Origin: Strongylocentrotus purpuratus
Taxonomy: Eukaryota > Echinodermata > Echinoidea > Camarodonta > Strongylocentrotidae
Direction: 5' to 3'
Assembly (NCBI RefSeq): GCF_000002235.5
Contig: NW_022145607.1
Location: 34,041,529 to 34,105,528 of the forward strand
DNA: 64,000 nucleotides
Shown: positions 48,601 through 57,025 of the stretch, one piece after another
Numbering within the stretch: the stretch's first letter is position 1
Layout of the letters: the number at the start of each line of letters is the position of its first letter
Program-made: the position numbers and the translations under genes
Notes under the pieces: generated by a model
The model's database searches: none
What the model was told of the DNA's origin: nothing
What the model saw: the letters and a program-made list of their open reading frames with translations, nothing else

Positions 48601-50931
48601 GCTACTGATTATCATCACAAAAATGTTTACATGATAACATTTATGTCTTATTCATTCTATTTCCAATATTTTTTTGATATTTTCTTGTATAACATTGTCC
48701 TGTTTGTTGGTCGTAGTTGCATTTAGCTTTATGTCTTATAGTAATACAAATAATTTTAGCAAGCAACAATCGTTCGTCATTGCTCCTCTCGGTCTTTCAG
48801 GAATCATAATAATTTGTTTTACAATTTATTCCTCAAGGTTGATTCAACGGTTCATATTATTTAGCAGAAAGGGATAGAAGTGAATTTTTTTACGGTTAAC
48901 GGCGGTGTATTATTGTTCTCATTTGTTCATCGTCTCTCAAAATGCTAGGCTTCTTGGGAGAAGTTTCAATTAGTATAAATATTTGTTATTTACTTCATAC
49001 TCATAATGAAAATTAAATGAATTGAAAGTTCTTTCTCGGATAATACAATTTTTGTATTAAGGGAAATGCGAGTGGCATCCACCCCTATCTTATTCTTCAG
49101 TATTTTCGCAAAAGTTTTTGTATGGATGTCATTCATTACCCGTAAATGCCGTCCCAAAAAGTCACGTCTTGACTGGTCAACTATATATGAAACCAAAATG
49201 TTAGGATAGTGCAATGTTCAATTTGAATTTTGGGAGATACGACTTATCATGGACTAAAAGACATAATTTACCGAATGAATGTGAGCATCTCTGGTTGCAA
49301 ACAGCAGTGAAGCTGTAGCCGTCTGTCCTTCAGTTTCAGGAACGAAGCGGCAATTGGGATTATAACCAGTCTGGTTAGAATAACACTCGGAAGTAGTTCC
49401 ATCAGGCATCGTAAGATTTCCCTTGATCTTGAGAGAGCAGCGGGTTCCTTCTGTGCCACCATCGGGTGAGTCGTAGGCAGGAGCACCGCCTCCGATGCCG
49501 TCATAGTGTTCTTTGAACAATCCCCAGCGGTAATACCCCCAGTTTCGGACTAACACGCTATCTATCGACATGAAAATAACAAAAACACGTTTCGACATTC
49601 ATGCCAACTGCAAAAAACTCTAGTGATAAGTCAGGGCAGTAACGTACCCAGCGTTTTACTATGGATGTGTGTGTGCCATGGGGGCCGGGTGAGGAGGGGG
49701 GCAGGGAAAGCAAACAACCAAAACCCTCCGACCTGTAAAACTCATGTCGCACGCACCGTATGTAAACCTCCATACTTATATCTATATAATAAGATGATGA
49801 TGATAATGATAAGGGTAACATTGGGGATGATAATAATAAGTAATGATGTTCAATTGTAGCAAAACATTTGTTTGGGCAAACGCAGTTGTAGACTTTATGT
49901 GTGCAACCTTCAGTAATTTAATTTTATCTAGTCATTCTTTGTCAATTCTGTTTTTAAAACGTCACATTTGCTGTCACTACATCAAACAATAACTTTGTTT
50001 TTTTCTTTTTCTAACATACTTTCTGTCAACTGGCAATATGCTTTAAACGATCGTTCGCAAATGTGACAGGGCTGTCTTCTGCCAGTTGTAGGCTAGCTCA
50101 GCCACTGTACCGTTTCCGTGTAGCGCACCCAATCAGCTGATAAAATATCACACCCTCAACGTTAAAAGTAGTCTTAGTCATTCCTCTCAATACACCAGTT
50201 TACGGTTGTATCAGTGCGCATGCGCAGACAGTTGACCTCGGGTCATTGGCCCCGGAACGGGGCCAATAACCTCTGACCTCTGGTATTTATGCGTAAATTA
50301 AGATTGCGCCCATGCAAATGATGATGTGCGCGCACAACGCAGCGCGTAGGGCAGTGATATCATCAAAATTTGCATGGGCGCAATCCTAATTTACGCATAA
50401 ATACATGACCTCTAGGTCATTGGCTTTGTTTAAAATGGCGCACACAACTGTAAACTGGTGTATTTGGAATACGACGGAAATTTGGGGATTGCGCGATCAG
50501 TGGAGAGACCGCGCTGCGTGTGGGATCGATGCGTGTGAAAGAAGCATAAAAACAAAGAACGGACTTAATCTGGACTAGTTGTAGGCCTACACGTAAATGT
50601 CATATTAATCTTAAGACAAAATGCAGTTTCATAAAATATGCCTACCTGTGTTGCCAAACTTGTCTTCTCGGTAATGTGTATCTAGAATATAGGCCGGTGT
50701 AATGTGTATCAGAGTTCCTTCTTCCCCACATCCTGCAAAGTTATCGACAAACGGTTCGTCATCTCTAAAGTTATGCACGAGAATGTTTGCAGACTGTGCA
50801 CTTTCGTTCCTAGCTTTTGGGTATCGGCTATGGATGGACCAGGTGTTTGGGACCAGAATCTTGATGCGCCCCCAGTAGACCTGCTGCTTGGTGGCAAGGT
50901 AGAGACGCTGAGATGCTGATTTAAACATCGC
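29506..50931 (-). CDS. CLCA-family protein, copy B (exons 2-12; exon 1 not found)
   Basis: Eleven exons match copy A exons 2-12 with the same splice sites and phases and join into 848 open codons. Relative to A: exon 6 is one codon longer, exon 7 four codons longer, exon 8 one shorter, exon 11 five longer, and exon 12 much shorter with a MITE-derived tail. The protease motif position reads RNWGY and the MIDAS starts DISDS. The protein should have the same architecture: protease-like domain, VWA, beta-rich and fibronectin-like regions, and a membrane helix. No exon resembling exon 1 occurs up to 64,000, so the signal peptide lies further right or was lost. Open frames and intact splice sites argue against an old pseudogene, but expression is not shown. 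A 150-nt extra exon candidate lies in intron 3. Confidence 0.88.
30563..30790 (-). CDS. CLCA copy B exon 11
   Basis: 228 nt, phase 1 on both sides, donor GTAAGC. It encodes [38 protein letters not shown] and [14 protein letters not shown]. There is a five-residue addition (EAAAE-like) compared with copy A near the exon start. Confidence 0.9.
31440..31590 (+). mobile_element. tRNA-derived SINE remnant (intron 10, copy B)
   Basis: Duplicate of the SINE at 2,655 in copy A. The A box TTGGCTCAGTCGG is intact and the B box is degraded. The shared tail GATGACTGAAGCCTGCGTTG shows it predates the gene duplication. Confidence 0.6.
31690..33122. repeat. tandem pair of ~600-bp intronic repeats split by a SINE-like insert
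   Basis: Segments 31,690-32,285 and 32,575-33,122 are diverged copies of one unit; both contain CGCAGCCATTTTCTTGAAA and GGAAGGAAGCATCCATA. Copy A has one unit (about 2,895-3,540). It resembles the first B unit on its left side and the second on its right side, as expected after unequal recombination. Confidence 0.8.
32330..32575 (+). mobile_element. SINE-like insert ending in (CTA)n (copy B)
   Basis: Contains CCGTCCCTCGGATAGGACGTTAAATG, a stretch familiar from SINE 3' domains in marine invertebrates (seen here split as CCGTCCCTCGG and GGACGTTAAATG). It ends AATAAAATCTACTACTACTAC, a short-repeat tail. It is absent from copy A. Confidence 0.45.
33177..33296 (-). CDS. CLCA copy B exon 10
   Basis: 120 nt, same boundaries and phases as copy A exon 10. 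It encodes [20 protein letters not shown] and [19 protein letters not shown]. Confidence 0.9.
34262..35575. other. copy-B-specific intronic segment
   Basis: This 1.3-kb stretch replaces the fossil element and array of copy A at the same place in intron 9. It contains short TTAACC/GGTTAA-type repeats near 34,795-34,820 and 35,305-35,325 and a TIR MITE at its right end. No coding gene is supported. Confidence 0.55.
35231..35558. mobile_element. 328-bp MITE with long inverted repeats (copy B)
   Basis: AAACAGGT at the left and ACCTGTTT at the right begin inverted arms that also share TTTCCGGTCTTTTAATTGGC versus CAATCAGAAGACTGGAAAT and GTTTTACGTCATTAGCAG versus CTGCTAATGACGTAAAAC. The interior holds TTGGGTTCGAATCCCC, an intact pol III B box, so it may have captured a tRNA-like fragment. 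Confidence 0.7.
35668..35815 (-). CDS. CLCA copy B exon 9
   Basis: 148 nt, acceptor AG (35,816-35,817), donor GTGAGC. It encodes [34 protein letters not shown] and LLDNGS, nearly identical to copy A. Confidence 0.92.
36292..36423 (-). CDS. CLCA copy B exon 8
   Basis: 132 nt, phase 0 on both sides. It encodes [20 protein letters not shown] and [20 protein letters not shown]; one codon shorter than copy A. Confidence 0.88.
36443..36690. repeat. (AAT)n / (ATT)n inverted microsatellites in intron 7, copy B
   Basis: An AAT run (about 36,443-36,535) and an ATT run (about 36,588-36,630) flank a ~55-bp spacer containing GGGAGCGCCAGGAGGG. Imperfect AAT/ATG repeats follow. The two runs are complementary and could pair. 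Copy A has only the AAT orientation. Confidence 0.85.
36950..40155 (+). mobile_element. decayed LINE, R4/NeSL-like (YMDD reverse transcriptase), copy B only
   Basis: The 3.2-kb insert interrupts intron 7; copy A reads through the site at 8,585-8,592. Recognisable segments in order on the plus strand: [18 protein letters not shown] (about 37,940), a palm segment with [15 protein letters not shown] (about 38,325), [18 protein letters not shown] then [13 protein letters not shown] (38,500-38,645), and a C-terminal stretch with [10 protein letters not shown] (about 39,425). YMDDxKLY plus the C-terminal Cys cluster fits the restriction-like-endonuclease LINEs (R2/R4/NeSL group). Frames shift repeatedly and stops occur, so it is dead. 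It ends in an AAT-rich tail (39,985-40,075). Confidence 0.7.
40465..40676. other. ~210-bp insertion in intron 7, copy B
   Basis: Copy A reads continuously from GGGCGTCCTATATA into GGTTTAGTTCGTACC (about 8,888-8,915). Copy B has an AT-rich insert with an AACAACAACAAAAAC run near its right end, which could be the 3' tail of a truncated retroelement. No coding potential. Confidence 0.5.
40941..41171 (-). CDS. CLCA copy B exon 7
   Basis: 231 nt, phase 0 on both sides. It encodes [40 protein letters not shown] and SINLPLAQ. Four codons longer than copy A, within the [12 protein letters not shown] stretch. Confidence 0.9.
41664..41945 (-). CDS. CLCA copy B exon 6
   Basis: 282 nt, phase 0 on both sides. 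It encodes [20 protein letters not shown] then [20 protein letters not shown] and [20 protein letters not shown]. The segment just after SDG differs from copy A while the rest is almost identical. Confidence 0.92.
42884..43108 (-). CDS. CLCA copy B exon 5
   Basis: 225 nt, phase 0 on both sides. It encodes [40 protein letters not shown] and [20 protein letters not shown]. The MIDAS threonine position is Ile. Confidence 0.9.
43240..43860 (+). mobile_element. 3' fragment of a CR1-like LINE in intron 4, copy B
   Basis: The plus strand keeps [20 protein letters not shown] followed by [20 protein letters not shown] and LAPKYLLDL. This is the conserved region just after the reverse transcriptase of CR1/Rex-type LINEs. 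It has stops and frame breaks. Copy A lacks it (site near 11,418-11,425). Exact ends are uncertain. Confidence 0.65.
43871..44182 (+). other. unrecognised 103-codon open stretch
   Basis: Beginning [20 protein letters not shown] on the plus strand inside intron 4, antisense to the CLCA gene. Its second half (from about [11 protein letters not shown]) matches copy A near 11,430-11,570, where it is frameshifted. Probably a remnant of an old repeat; I assign no function. Confidence 0.25.
44391..44630 (-). CDS. CLCA copy B exon 4 (MIDAS exon)
   Basis: 240 nt, acceptor TTACAG, donor GTAAGTC, phase 0 on both sides. It encodes [37 protein letters not shown] and [14 protein letters not shown]. Confidence 0.93.
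44808..44957 (-). other. candidate cassette exon 4' (duplicated part of exon 4, copy B)
   Basis: A ~315-bp tandem duplication copied the acceptor and first ~110 nt of exon 4. This second copy starts with the same TTACAG acceptor and reads [36 protein letters not shown], then 14 new codons ([14 protein letters not shown]). It reaches a consensus donor CAG|GTAAGT at 44,801-44,807. The segment is 150 nt, phase 0-0 and fully open. It could be skipped, added in frame, or used in place of exon 4, which would drop the MIDAS start. Splicing is inferred from sequence only. Confidence 0.5.
45388..45990. mobile_element. GGTGTT/AACACC-rich element with CACTGCAAAAAC end (copy B)
   Basis: From about 45,730 the motif GGTGTT or its complement recurs around TAATT-rich words on both strands. 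The right end, read on the minus strand, is CACTGCAAAAACAAGGGTG, resembling CACTA-type (EnSpm) termini. A matching left end was not found. The insert separates intron-3 sequences that adjoin in copy A near 15,090-15,220. Confidence 0.4.
46433..46712. other. ~280-bp insertion in intron 3, copy B
   Basis: Copy A reads from GACATAGATATTTCAAG straight into GTAACAAAATAGG (15,650-15,675). Copy B has an AT-rich insert starting TTGTTAATTATGTTAACAC. No coding potential and no clear termini. Confidence 0.5.
47085..49185. repeat. 2.1-kb insertion with ~1.15-kb repeat units (intron 3, copy B)
   Basis: Absent from copy A between 16,030 and 16,045. A unit beginning GGTTAACGNNGNTGTATTATT and containing CTTCCTAGGAGAA-like, CCTGGACCATGCTC and GTTACCTTCTTGCGAGTCCTG landmarks appears at about 47,745 and again at 48,890. 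The same unit lies in intron 1 of copy B (about 55,840-57,030 continued at 63,170-63,950 beyond inserted elements), and its beginning lies in copy A (19,600-19,850). Confidence 0.6.
49272..49561 (-). CDS. CLCA copy B exon 3 (degenerate zinc-protease motif)
   Basis: 290 nt with the same splice sites as copy A. It encodes [40 protein letters not shown] and [16 protein letters not shown]. The HExxH position is RNWGY. Confidence 0.92.
50192..50461. mobile_element. 270-bp MITE in intron 2, copy B
   Basis: Inverted termini ACACCAGTTTACGGTTGT and its near complement, flanked by AT on both sides; copy A has the single AT empty site (CTCTCAATTTGG near 17,388). Inner inverted repeats around TATTTATGCGTAAATT and TTTGCATGGGCGCAAT make most of it self-complementary. 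A MITE with a 2-bp target duplication. Confidence 0.85.
50646..50931 (-). CDS. CLCA copy B exon 2
   Basis: 286 nt, acceptor CTCAG, donor GTAGG, phase 0 in. It encodes [40 protein letters not shown] and [17 protein letters not shown]. It is the most 5' copy B exon visible in the window. Confidence 0.92.
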
Positions 50932-51145
50932 CTGAGAGAGAGAGAGAGAGAAAAAAAACGAGAAAGGGGGTGTAGAGAGAGAGGGGGGGAGGGAGTGGAG
51001 AGATAGACAGAGACAGACAGAGATAGGATTGAGGGGAAGTTGGAGGGAGAGACGAAGAAAGGCAAGGAAATGAGGGATAGAGTGAAGGAGAGGGAGGGAG
51101 AAAGGATATGAGGATGGAGATGGTAGGGGAAAGAGGGCGGAGAGA
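50932..51145. repeat. polypyrimidine tract (transcript strand) before exon 2, copy B
   Basis: A GA-rich plus-strand tract of about 210 bp abuts the exon 2 acceptor, the shorter counterpart of 17,865-18,145 in copy A. Confidence 0.88.
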
Positions 51146-51220
51146 ATGAATTGCGAAGACTCCAATCATTGCGTTCACTGAAGTAGATAATATACTAACT
51201 TTGAGTGGTGGCCACTTAAG

Positions 51221-51531
51221 CAAGTTCACGGTTGCAGTCTGAGCATGAGCAGATAAAGGTCATTGCAGAACAAATTTTGAAATTAACGGAGACGAAATAC
51301 TGGATTCGTGCTCATGAAAGTTATGTAACATTATTCATTCATGCACATTCAGTGCACTCCATGATACACAGGTAGAAGTATTCTTTGAAAAGGGGAAACA
51401 AAGGCTATTTCTATAGCACCTCCATCGCTGTAGGAGTGATTATTTCAAAATGTACAAAGTGGGACCTCTTCATGGTTTTAAGATCTGTGGATATTCGGGG
51501 TCATTGCAGTAATGTGCTAACCGTGAACTGG
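51221..51531. mobile_element. ~310-bp MITE in intron 1, copy B
   Basis: Termini AGTTCACGGTT and AACCGTGAACT are inverted. Copy A lacks the segment between GTGGCCACTACGCCCAAG and TAATTATATACCC (about 18,208-18,238). No coding potential. Confidence 0.75.
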
Positions 51532-51581
51532 TCTATTATATACCCTGATTAAAAAAAGGGATGCAAACCTCTGATCTGCAG

Positions 51582-51716
51582 TAGATGTCGTAGTCGAGTG
51601 GTTTAAGCTCTTGACTTGAAATTCAAATTTGGCAAGGTATTATTCTACATTTGCCACTTCATACCCAGGAGCGAAACGGGGACCTGGTAGGAGGACGAAA
51701 GCCTTGTGTTAGTTAT
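51582..51716 (+). mobile_element. tRNA-like SINE remnant (intron 1, copy B)
   Basis: Duplicate of the unit at 18,262 in copy A (GTCGTAGTCGAGTGGTTTAAG). A LINE is inserted at its right end. Confidence 0.55.
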
Positions 51717-53214
51717 TGTCACTGCTTTAGTTAAAGTTACGGATGATTGGTTAATGGCAATGGACGAAGGCAGGTACACGGGGGCAGTCTTCGTAGACCT
51801 ACAGAAGGCTTTTGATACGGTTGACCATCAGGTGCTCTTAAATAAACTGTATTCTATCGGTTTAGATGAAATGTCGTTACAGTGGTTTGAGAGCTATCTG
51901 TCTGAGAGAAGAATAGTTACCATGATTAATAATGTTATGTCAAATGAAAGAGTTTTAACTCATGGTGTGCCCCAGAGTTCACTACTGGGCCCACTTTTAT
52001 TTACGATATTTATAAATGATCTGCCTAAAATTTTCAATCTTTGTCACGTACATCTATACGCAGATGATACCGTAATTTATTTTTCGCATAAATGTCCCAC
52101 TGTTGTTGAATCTGTCTTAAATGATGAAATGGAATATCTTGATAAATGGATGTCTCGCAATAAGTTATTAATCAATTATACAAAAACTGTTACCATGCTC
52201 ATTGGCACCCATCATAAGTTATCAAAGTGTAATGTACTTAATGTAAAAATAAGAGATACAAATATTGTTAAGGTTGACAGTACAAAATACCTCGGTATCA
52301 ATATAGACAATGAATTAAAATGGGATGCTCATATAAATATAATGTGTCAGAAAATCAGTAAACTTATTGGCTTCCTTGGTAGATTAAGACATATTATAAA
52401 TGAATCTGATTTGACTCTAATTTACAAATCCATAATTATTCCAAATTTCGACTATGGAGACATGGTTTGGCAGTCCGCAACTAAATCCTCCCTTTCACTT
52501 TTACAAAAGCTTCAAAACAGGGCGGGCCGTGTGATAATTAAAGTAAATCCTTATTCTCATACATCCAATCAACATGTTCATGATACTCTAAATTGGGACT
52601 TTCTAGACTGCCGTTACAAAAAGCATGTATGTACTATGATTTTTAAGATATTAAATAATTACACTCCGTCTTATATGTCAAATAATATCAAATATCGCAC
52701 GTATAATTATTCATTTCGCTCATCCCGAAATCTAGATCTCCCTAAACCGAATTCAAATAATTGCAAAAGAACATTCTTCTATAGGGGGGCGACACAATAT
52801 AACCAACTACCAGAACACATCCGAAATGTAACTACATTAAGATCCTTCCATACCCTAATAACTGATATTTTTTCTTAGCACACTTCCTTAAACTCAAATG
52901 ATTTTGCATAACTATGCGTGTGTGTGTGTGTGCGGGTGTACGCGTATGATATTATTTTTGTATATTTTGTTACCTTGGTATTTAAAAAGTTGTATTTATG
53001 TTTTGTTTCTATTCTGCTTTATGTCGCTTTTATGTTAATATTGTAGTGTAAGGACCCCAAGGAAGAACAGTAGTGTTCTGTAAACACTGCTGAATTGGGC
53101 TATCCACCGATTTTTGTCTATGTACATGTATAAATATTTTACTTTGTATTTTTTACTATGTATGATATTTTTATCTGATTTCGGAAATAAAAACAACAAC
53201 AACGACAACAATTG
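51717..53214 (+). mobile_element. 5'-truncated CR1-like LINE (partial reverse transcriptase), copy B
   Basis: It opens directly inside the reverse transcriptase and stays open to the stop at 52,878: DLQKAFDTVDHQVLLNKL, GVPQSSLLGPLLF, LYADDTVIYF, then the CR1-type C-terminal domain (LQKLQNRAGRVIIK and RTFFYRGATQYNQLPEHIR). The first ~11 codons of the open frame come from the host flank. The usual PQG of the RT is PQS here, likely impairing activity. A 3' UTR with a (TG)n run and an ACAACAACGACAACA tail follows. Copy A holds the empty site near 18,410. Dead on arrival by 5' truncation, but young, since the frame is intact. Confidence 0.85.
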
Positions 53215-54326
53215 ACATATATGAATGACAACGTGAAAGCGTCTGCTGAACAACTCCAGCTTTGTCCATATTTTGCACGTACCAGCAGAACAATTACCCC
53301 AAGCATACCGCCAAGGTACTGAAGCAGTAGTAGTGAATCAGAGTACCATATATGGAGATGCCCTTCTCATCTTTGTGCCTATTATAATTATCCTATTACT
53401 TAAAGAAGAAGTATAATCGAGTGTCTTTTCTCCCAGTCATCGATACTACCTAGTTAAACAAAAGTATGTCTTATATTAAAGTCTTATATTATTTAGTAGA
53501 CCAGCCAAACTTTTTTTGTTCAATGGCTCTAGAAAAAGATTCCATTGCATTTTTGGATAATGCATAGCATTTATACCAGAACTCTTGCAAAAATCCTAAA
53601 GAATAAGAAACGGGTGAATGCCATGCGCATTTTGTATTAAAAAAGGTCAATTTTGGCTCGAAATTTTCAAAGGATACCAAAAATCATTTATAATTTGTTT
53701 TTTCAATTATGTATTATCTGAGACAGATCTTTCAATTGATAACATTTTCCTAATGAGTTTGAAGTTATACACATGTTAAATATACTTGTGAATGTTGGAT
53801 ATTACACTCATTTACATGTTTGTCCCAATTAAACATGAAAGTGTGATCAATTCAGAATATAGGGTTATACAAATTAATTACCATAAATCTGTCCATTAAA
53901 ACAATTTTTCTTGATTAAACATAGAATATTTGTTTTTTTCCACACACAGAAATAAATTTACAGGGTACGCATTTGGAGTGAAACACATTTAATATACGTT
54001 TATGGCAATTCCAACACATTAGCAGAAAAGCTGAAAAGGCACTCACCCCCTAAATAACTATCTTAAATAATCGTGTGTCTTGGATGTCATTGCACTATAT
54101 TTGAAATTGCATGTGAATTATAGAGTAAACTGGTGACAATTATAACAATGGAAAAGTTATGGAAGCAAAGAATTGGCTTTCATTTGGTCTACATTCTTCT
54201 CTTCCTTGGATTGGTAGTAGCTATTCGCCTTAATTCAACTGGCAGTCTAATCACAATGGATTCCGTTTGAACACAAATCGCTCACTCACCCATGGGGGAT
54301 AGCTGAAAACATGTATCCCTCGATAA

Positions 54327-55757
54327 AGGCCCGGTCACACAGAGAGGACGCATGGGGAACGCACGGCCAGCGCATGGGAAATTTGCAATTTTGGCCAGTG
54401 CGTTGTCGTGCGCTCAACTTTTGTCGAAGCTACAGCGAGCTGACACCAAATGCATAGCGTGTTGCTAGCGCGCTGAGCGCATACAGGGCGCATACAGTGC
54501 GCATACAGACCGTACACAGAGCGCACATGATAACAACTTCCACGAATGCACAGCGTGTTGCGAGCGCGCTGGAAGAAAGGTCCACGCATGCACCGCGTTC
54601 TACGACGCACGGCCCGCGCATTGGAAATCGGAGAAGGCCGTGTGCCTAAAGGCCCGGTCACACGGAGGGGACGCATGGGGGACGCACGGCCAGCGCATAG
54701 AAAATTTGGTATTTTGGCCAGTGCGTTGTCGTTCGCTAGGCGTGCGTCATCACTCGTTACTCGTTCGTCGAGCGCGCTGGACCCACGCTATGCATTCGTC
54801 GTCATTCGCTGTGTGCGTCGGGATTTTTTTGAGCAGGCTCAAAAACGTGCGCCGAGCTCGACGCATGAATGTACACGCCAAAGGCACGCCATGCGTGGAG
54901 CGCGCTAGACCAGCGCCAGACATGCGTGGAGCGCGCTAGACCAGCGCCAGACATACGCGGAGCACACGCCCTGTATACGCACAGCGTGCTAGCTACACGC
55001 CGTGCATTTTGTGTCAGCTCGCTAGCTTTTCCAAAATTATGACAAAAGTTAGGCACACGGCCTTTTTTCGATTTCCAGTGCGCTGGCCGTGCGTCGTAGA
55101 ACGCGGTGCATGCGTGGACCATTCGTCCAGCGCGCTTGATACACGCTGTGCATTCGTGGAAGTTGTTATCATGTGCGCTCTGTGTACGGTCTGTATGCGC
55201 CCTGTATGCGCCCTGTATGCGCTCAGCGCGCTAGCAACACGCCATGCATTTGGTGTCAGCTCGCTGTAGCTTCGACAAAAGTTGGGCGCACGACAACGCA
55301 CTGGCCAAAATTGCAAATTTCCCATGCGCTGGCCGTGCGTTCCCCATGCGTTCTTCCTGTGTGACCGGGCCTTCACTTTTGTCATGATTTTGGAAAAGCT
55401 AGCAAGCTAACAAAAAATGCACAGCGTGTAGCTAGCGCGCTGTGCGTATACAGGGCGTGTGCTCCGCGAATGTCTGGCGCTGGTCTAGCGCGCTCCACGC
55501 ATGTCTGGCGTGCCTTTTGCGTGTACATTCATGCGTCGAGCTCCGCGCACACTTTTGAGCATGCTCAACAAAAACCGACGCACACAGCGAATGACGACGA
55601 ATGCATAGCGCTGGTCCAGCGTTGGTCCAGCGCGCTCGACGAACGAGTAATGAATGATGACGCACGCCTAGCGAACGACAACGCACTGGCCCAAATTGCA
55701 AATTTCCAATGCGCTGGCCGTGCGTACCCCATGCGTCCCCTCTGTGTGACCGGGCCT
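54327..55757. mobile_element. outer copy of CpG-rich MITE family, TAA target duplication
   Basis: Ends AGGCCCGGTCACAC and its complement are flanked by TAA (54,324-54,326 and 55,758-55,760). Copy A has the single TAA empty site (CTCGATAACGCAACTC near 19,512-19,527). Without the inner element it is about 705 bp. Interior words such as GAGCGCGCTAGACCAGCGCC and TGCGT/ACGCA make it GC- and CpG-rich in an AT-rich locus. The 3-bp TAA duplication fits PIF/Harbinger-type MITEs. Reading frames through it are spurious. Confidence 0.9.
54650..55372. mobile_element. inner copy of the same MITE, nested in opposite orientation
   Basis: 723 bp with the same AGGCCCGGTCACAC termini, inserted near the middle of the outer copy at a TAA (54,647-54,649; the right repeat reads TCA at 55,373-55,375). 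Its left half is the reverse complement of the outer right half and its right half that of the outer left half, so it is the same family in opposite orientation. Confidence 0.9.
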
Positions 55758-56150
55758 TAACGCAACTCTAATGCTTGTTCTTACATTGAGATAGTGTGTT
55801 GTATCACCTTGAAAACAAGAAATTATATATTGTTACGGTTAACGACGATGTATTATTATTCTTATTTGTTCAATGCTCTACAATCCTTCTTGAATAAACA
55901 ACATTTTTGTTATGCTTGGCTTCCTGTGAGAAGTGTCAATTGTTGTAAAAAAATGTCTGGACTGCACCCATTACATCACGCTGGTTCAAAGATTTTTTGT
56001 CTTGTTTTCAAGTACAAGATCTAGCACGCGATCTTTTAGATGCGAACCAAATATTTCTATACAACAATAAACAACAATGCGGAACTATTTGATGTAGCGT
56101 CACTAGCAATCATATGGCAGATAAATTTATTAGTACCGGGTTTAATCATT

Positions 56151-56771
56151 TTAAAGGGCCACTCTAAACAAAAACGGGCTTAAAAAAAATGAAAAAAAGA
56201 CATGTAGAATCATTTTCGACGGAGATTCCGAACATGATAATGATTTTTCATAGAAATCATCAATAATTCTGGAATCTAGCTTTAACATTGACGACTTAGA
56301 ACGCTCAGAAAAAAGCCCAGTTTCGGAGCTTTATTGCGCAATAGCATATGACGTCACTGCAGGAGCCTCCCCGGTGAGAATGAGGGTGATTAAGGCATTA
56401 AAATGTCTTAAAAGGTAAACTATGATATTAATTGAGGGGGGACATTTATCCGAAAATAATATGCACTTGACAATCCCAGTAAGTTTCTGGCAATTTCGTC
56501 GTTCCTAATTATGAATTACAATGATATTGTTAGATCCTTACAAATCGGACATTACCGCAATGACGTCAAATGCGTCATCAAGCCACATGACCGTATTACA
56601 TTTTTTCGAGGGGCGTCGCCCAGCAAGCGTGAAATCTGTGAAAAATGGATGGTTATTATCATTTTTGGTCAATTTAGAGATTTTCTGAAAAATCAAAGCC
56701 TGGAATATCAATAAGTGGAGGTGTATTCATGATTTAGAAGGCTATGTTAGTTGGGTTAGAGTGAACCTTAA
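56151..56771. mobile_element. 621-bp TTAA-flanked MITE, second family (copy B side)
   Basis: TTAA at both ends with inverted termini AAGGGCCACTCTAAAC and GGTTAGAGTGAACCTT. It interrupts the 1.15-kb repeat unit that continues at about 56,950. No transposase; a short open stretch (56,511-56,714) is not recognised. Confidence 0.7.
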
Positions 56772-56992
56772 AACTTTTCTTACTTCTGTACTATTATATA
56801 TTCATGTTTTCTTTGTCTATAGGAACCCCTCTGTAACACTGAGTAGGGCCATCCATCCGTCTTCTTTTTTTATAAGTGTGCCTTTAAGATTGTAAATGTA
56901 TAATTTTTTAATGTTTTTTAAATGACGAAAAATAAATACAATACAATACAATACAACTATGTTTGAATCCTGGACCATGCTCTTCCAAGTCT

Positions 56993-57025
<33 letters not shown>

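Noticed and set aside
29506-50931. Copy B as a pseudogene
   Set aside because: All 11 visible exons are open, with matching phases and intact GT-AG sites. The missing first exon may simply lie outside the window.
54335-55760. Several Arg/Ala-rich reading frames of 60-120 codons
   Set aside because: They follow the CpG-rich self-complementary MITE on both strands and change with its inverted arms; no conserved domain.
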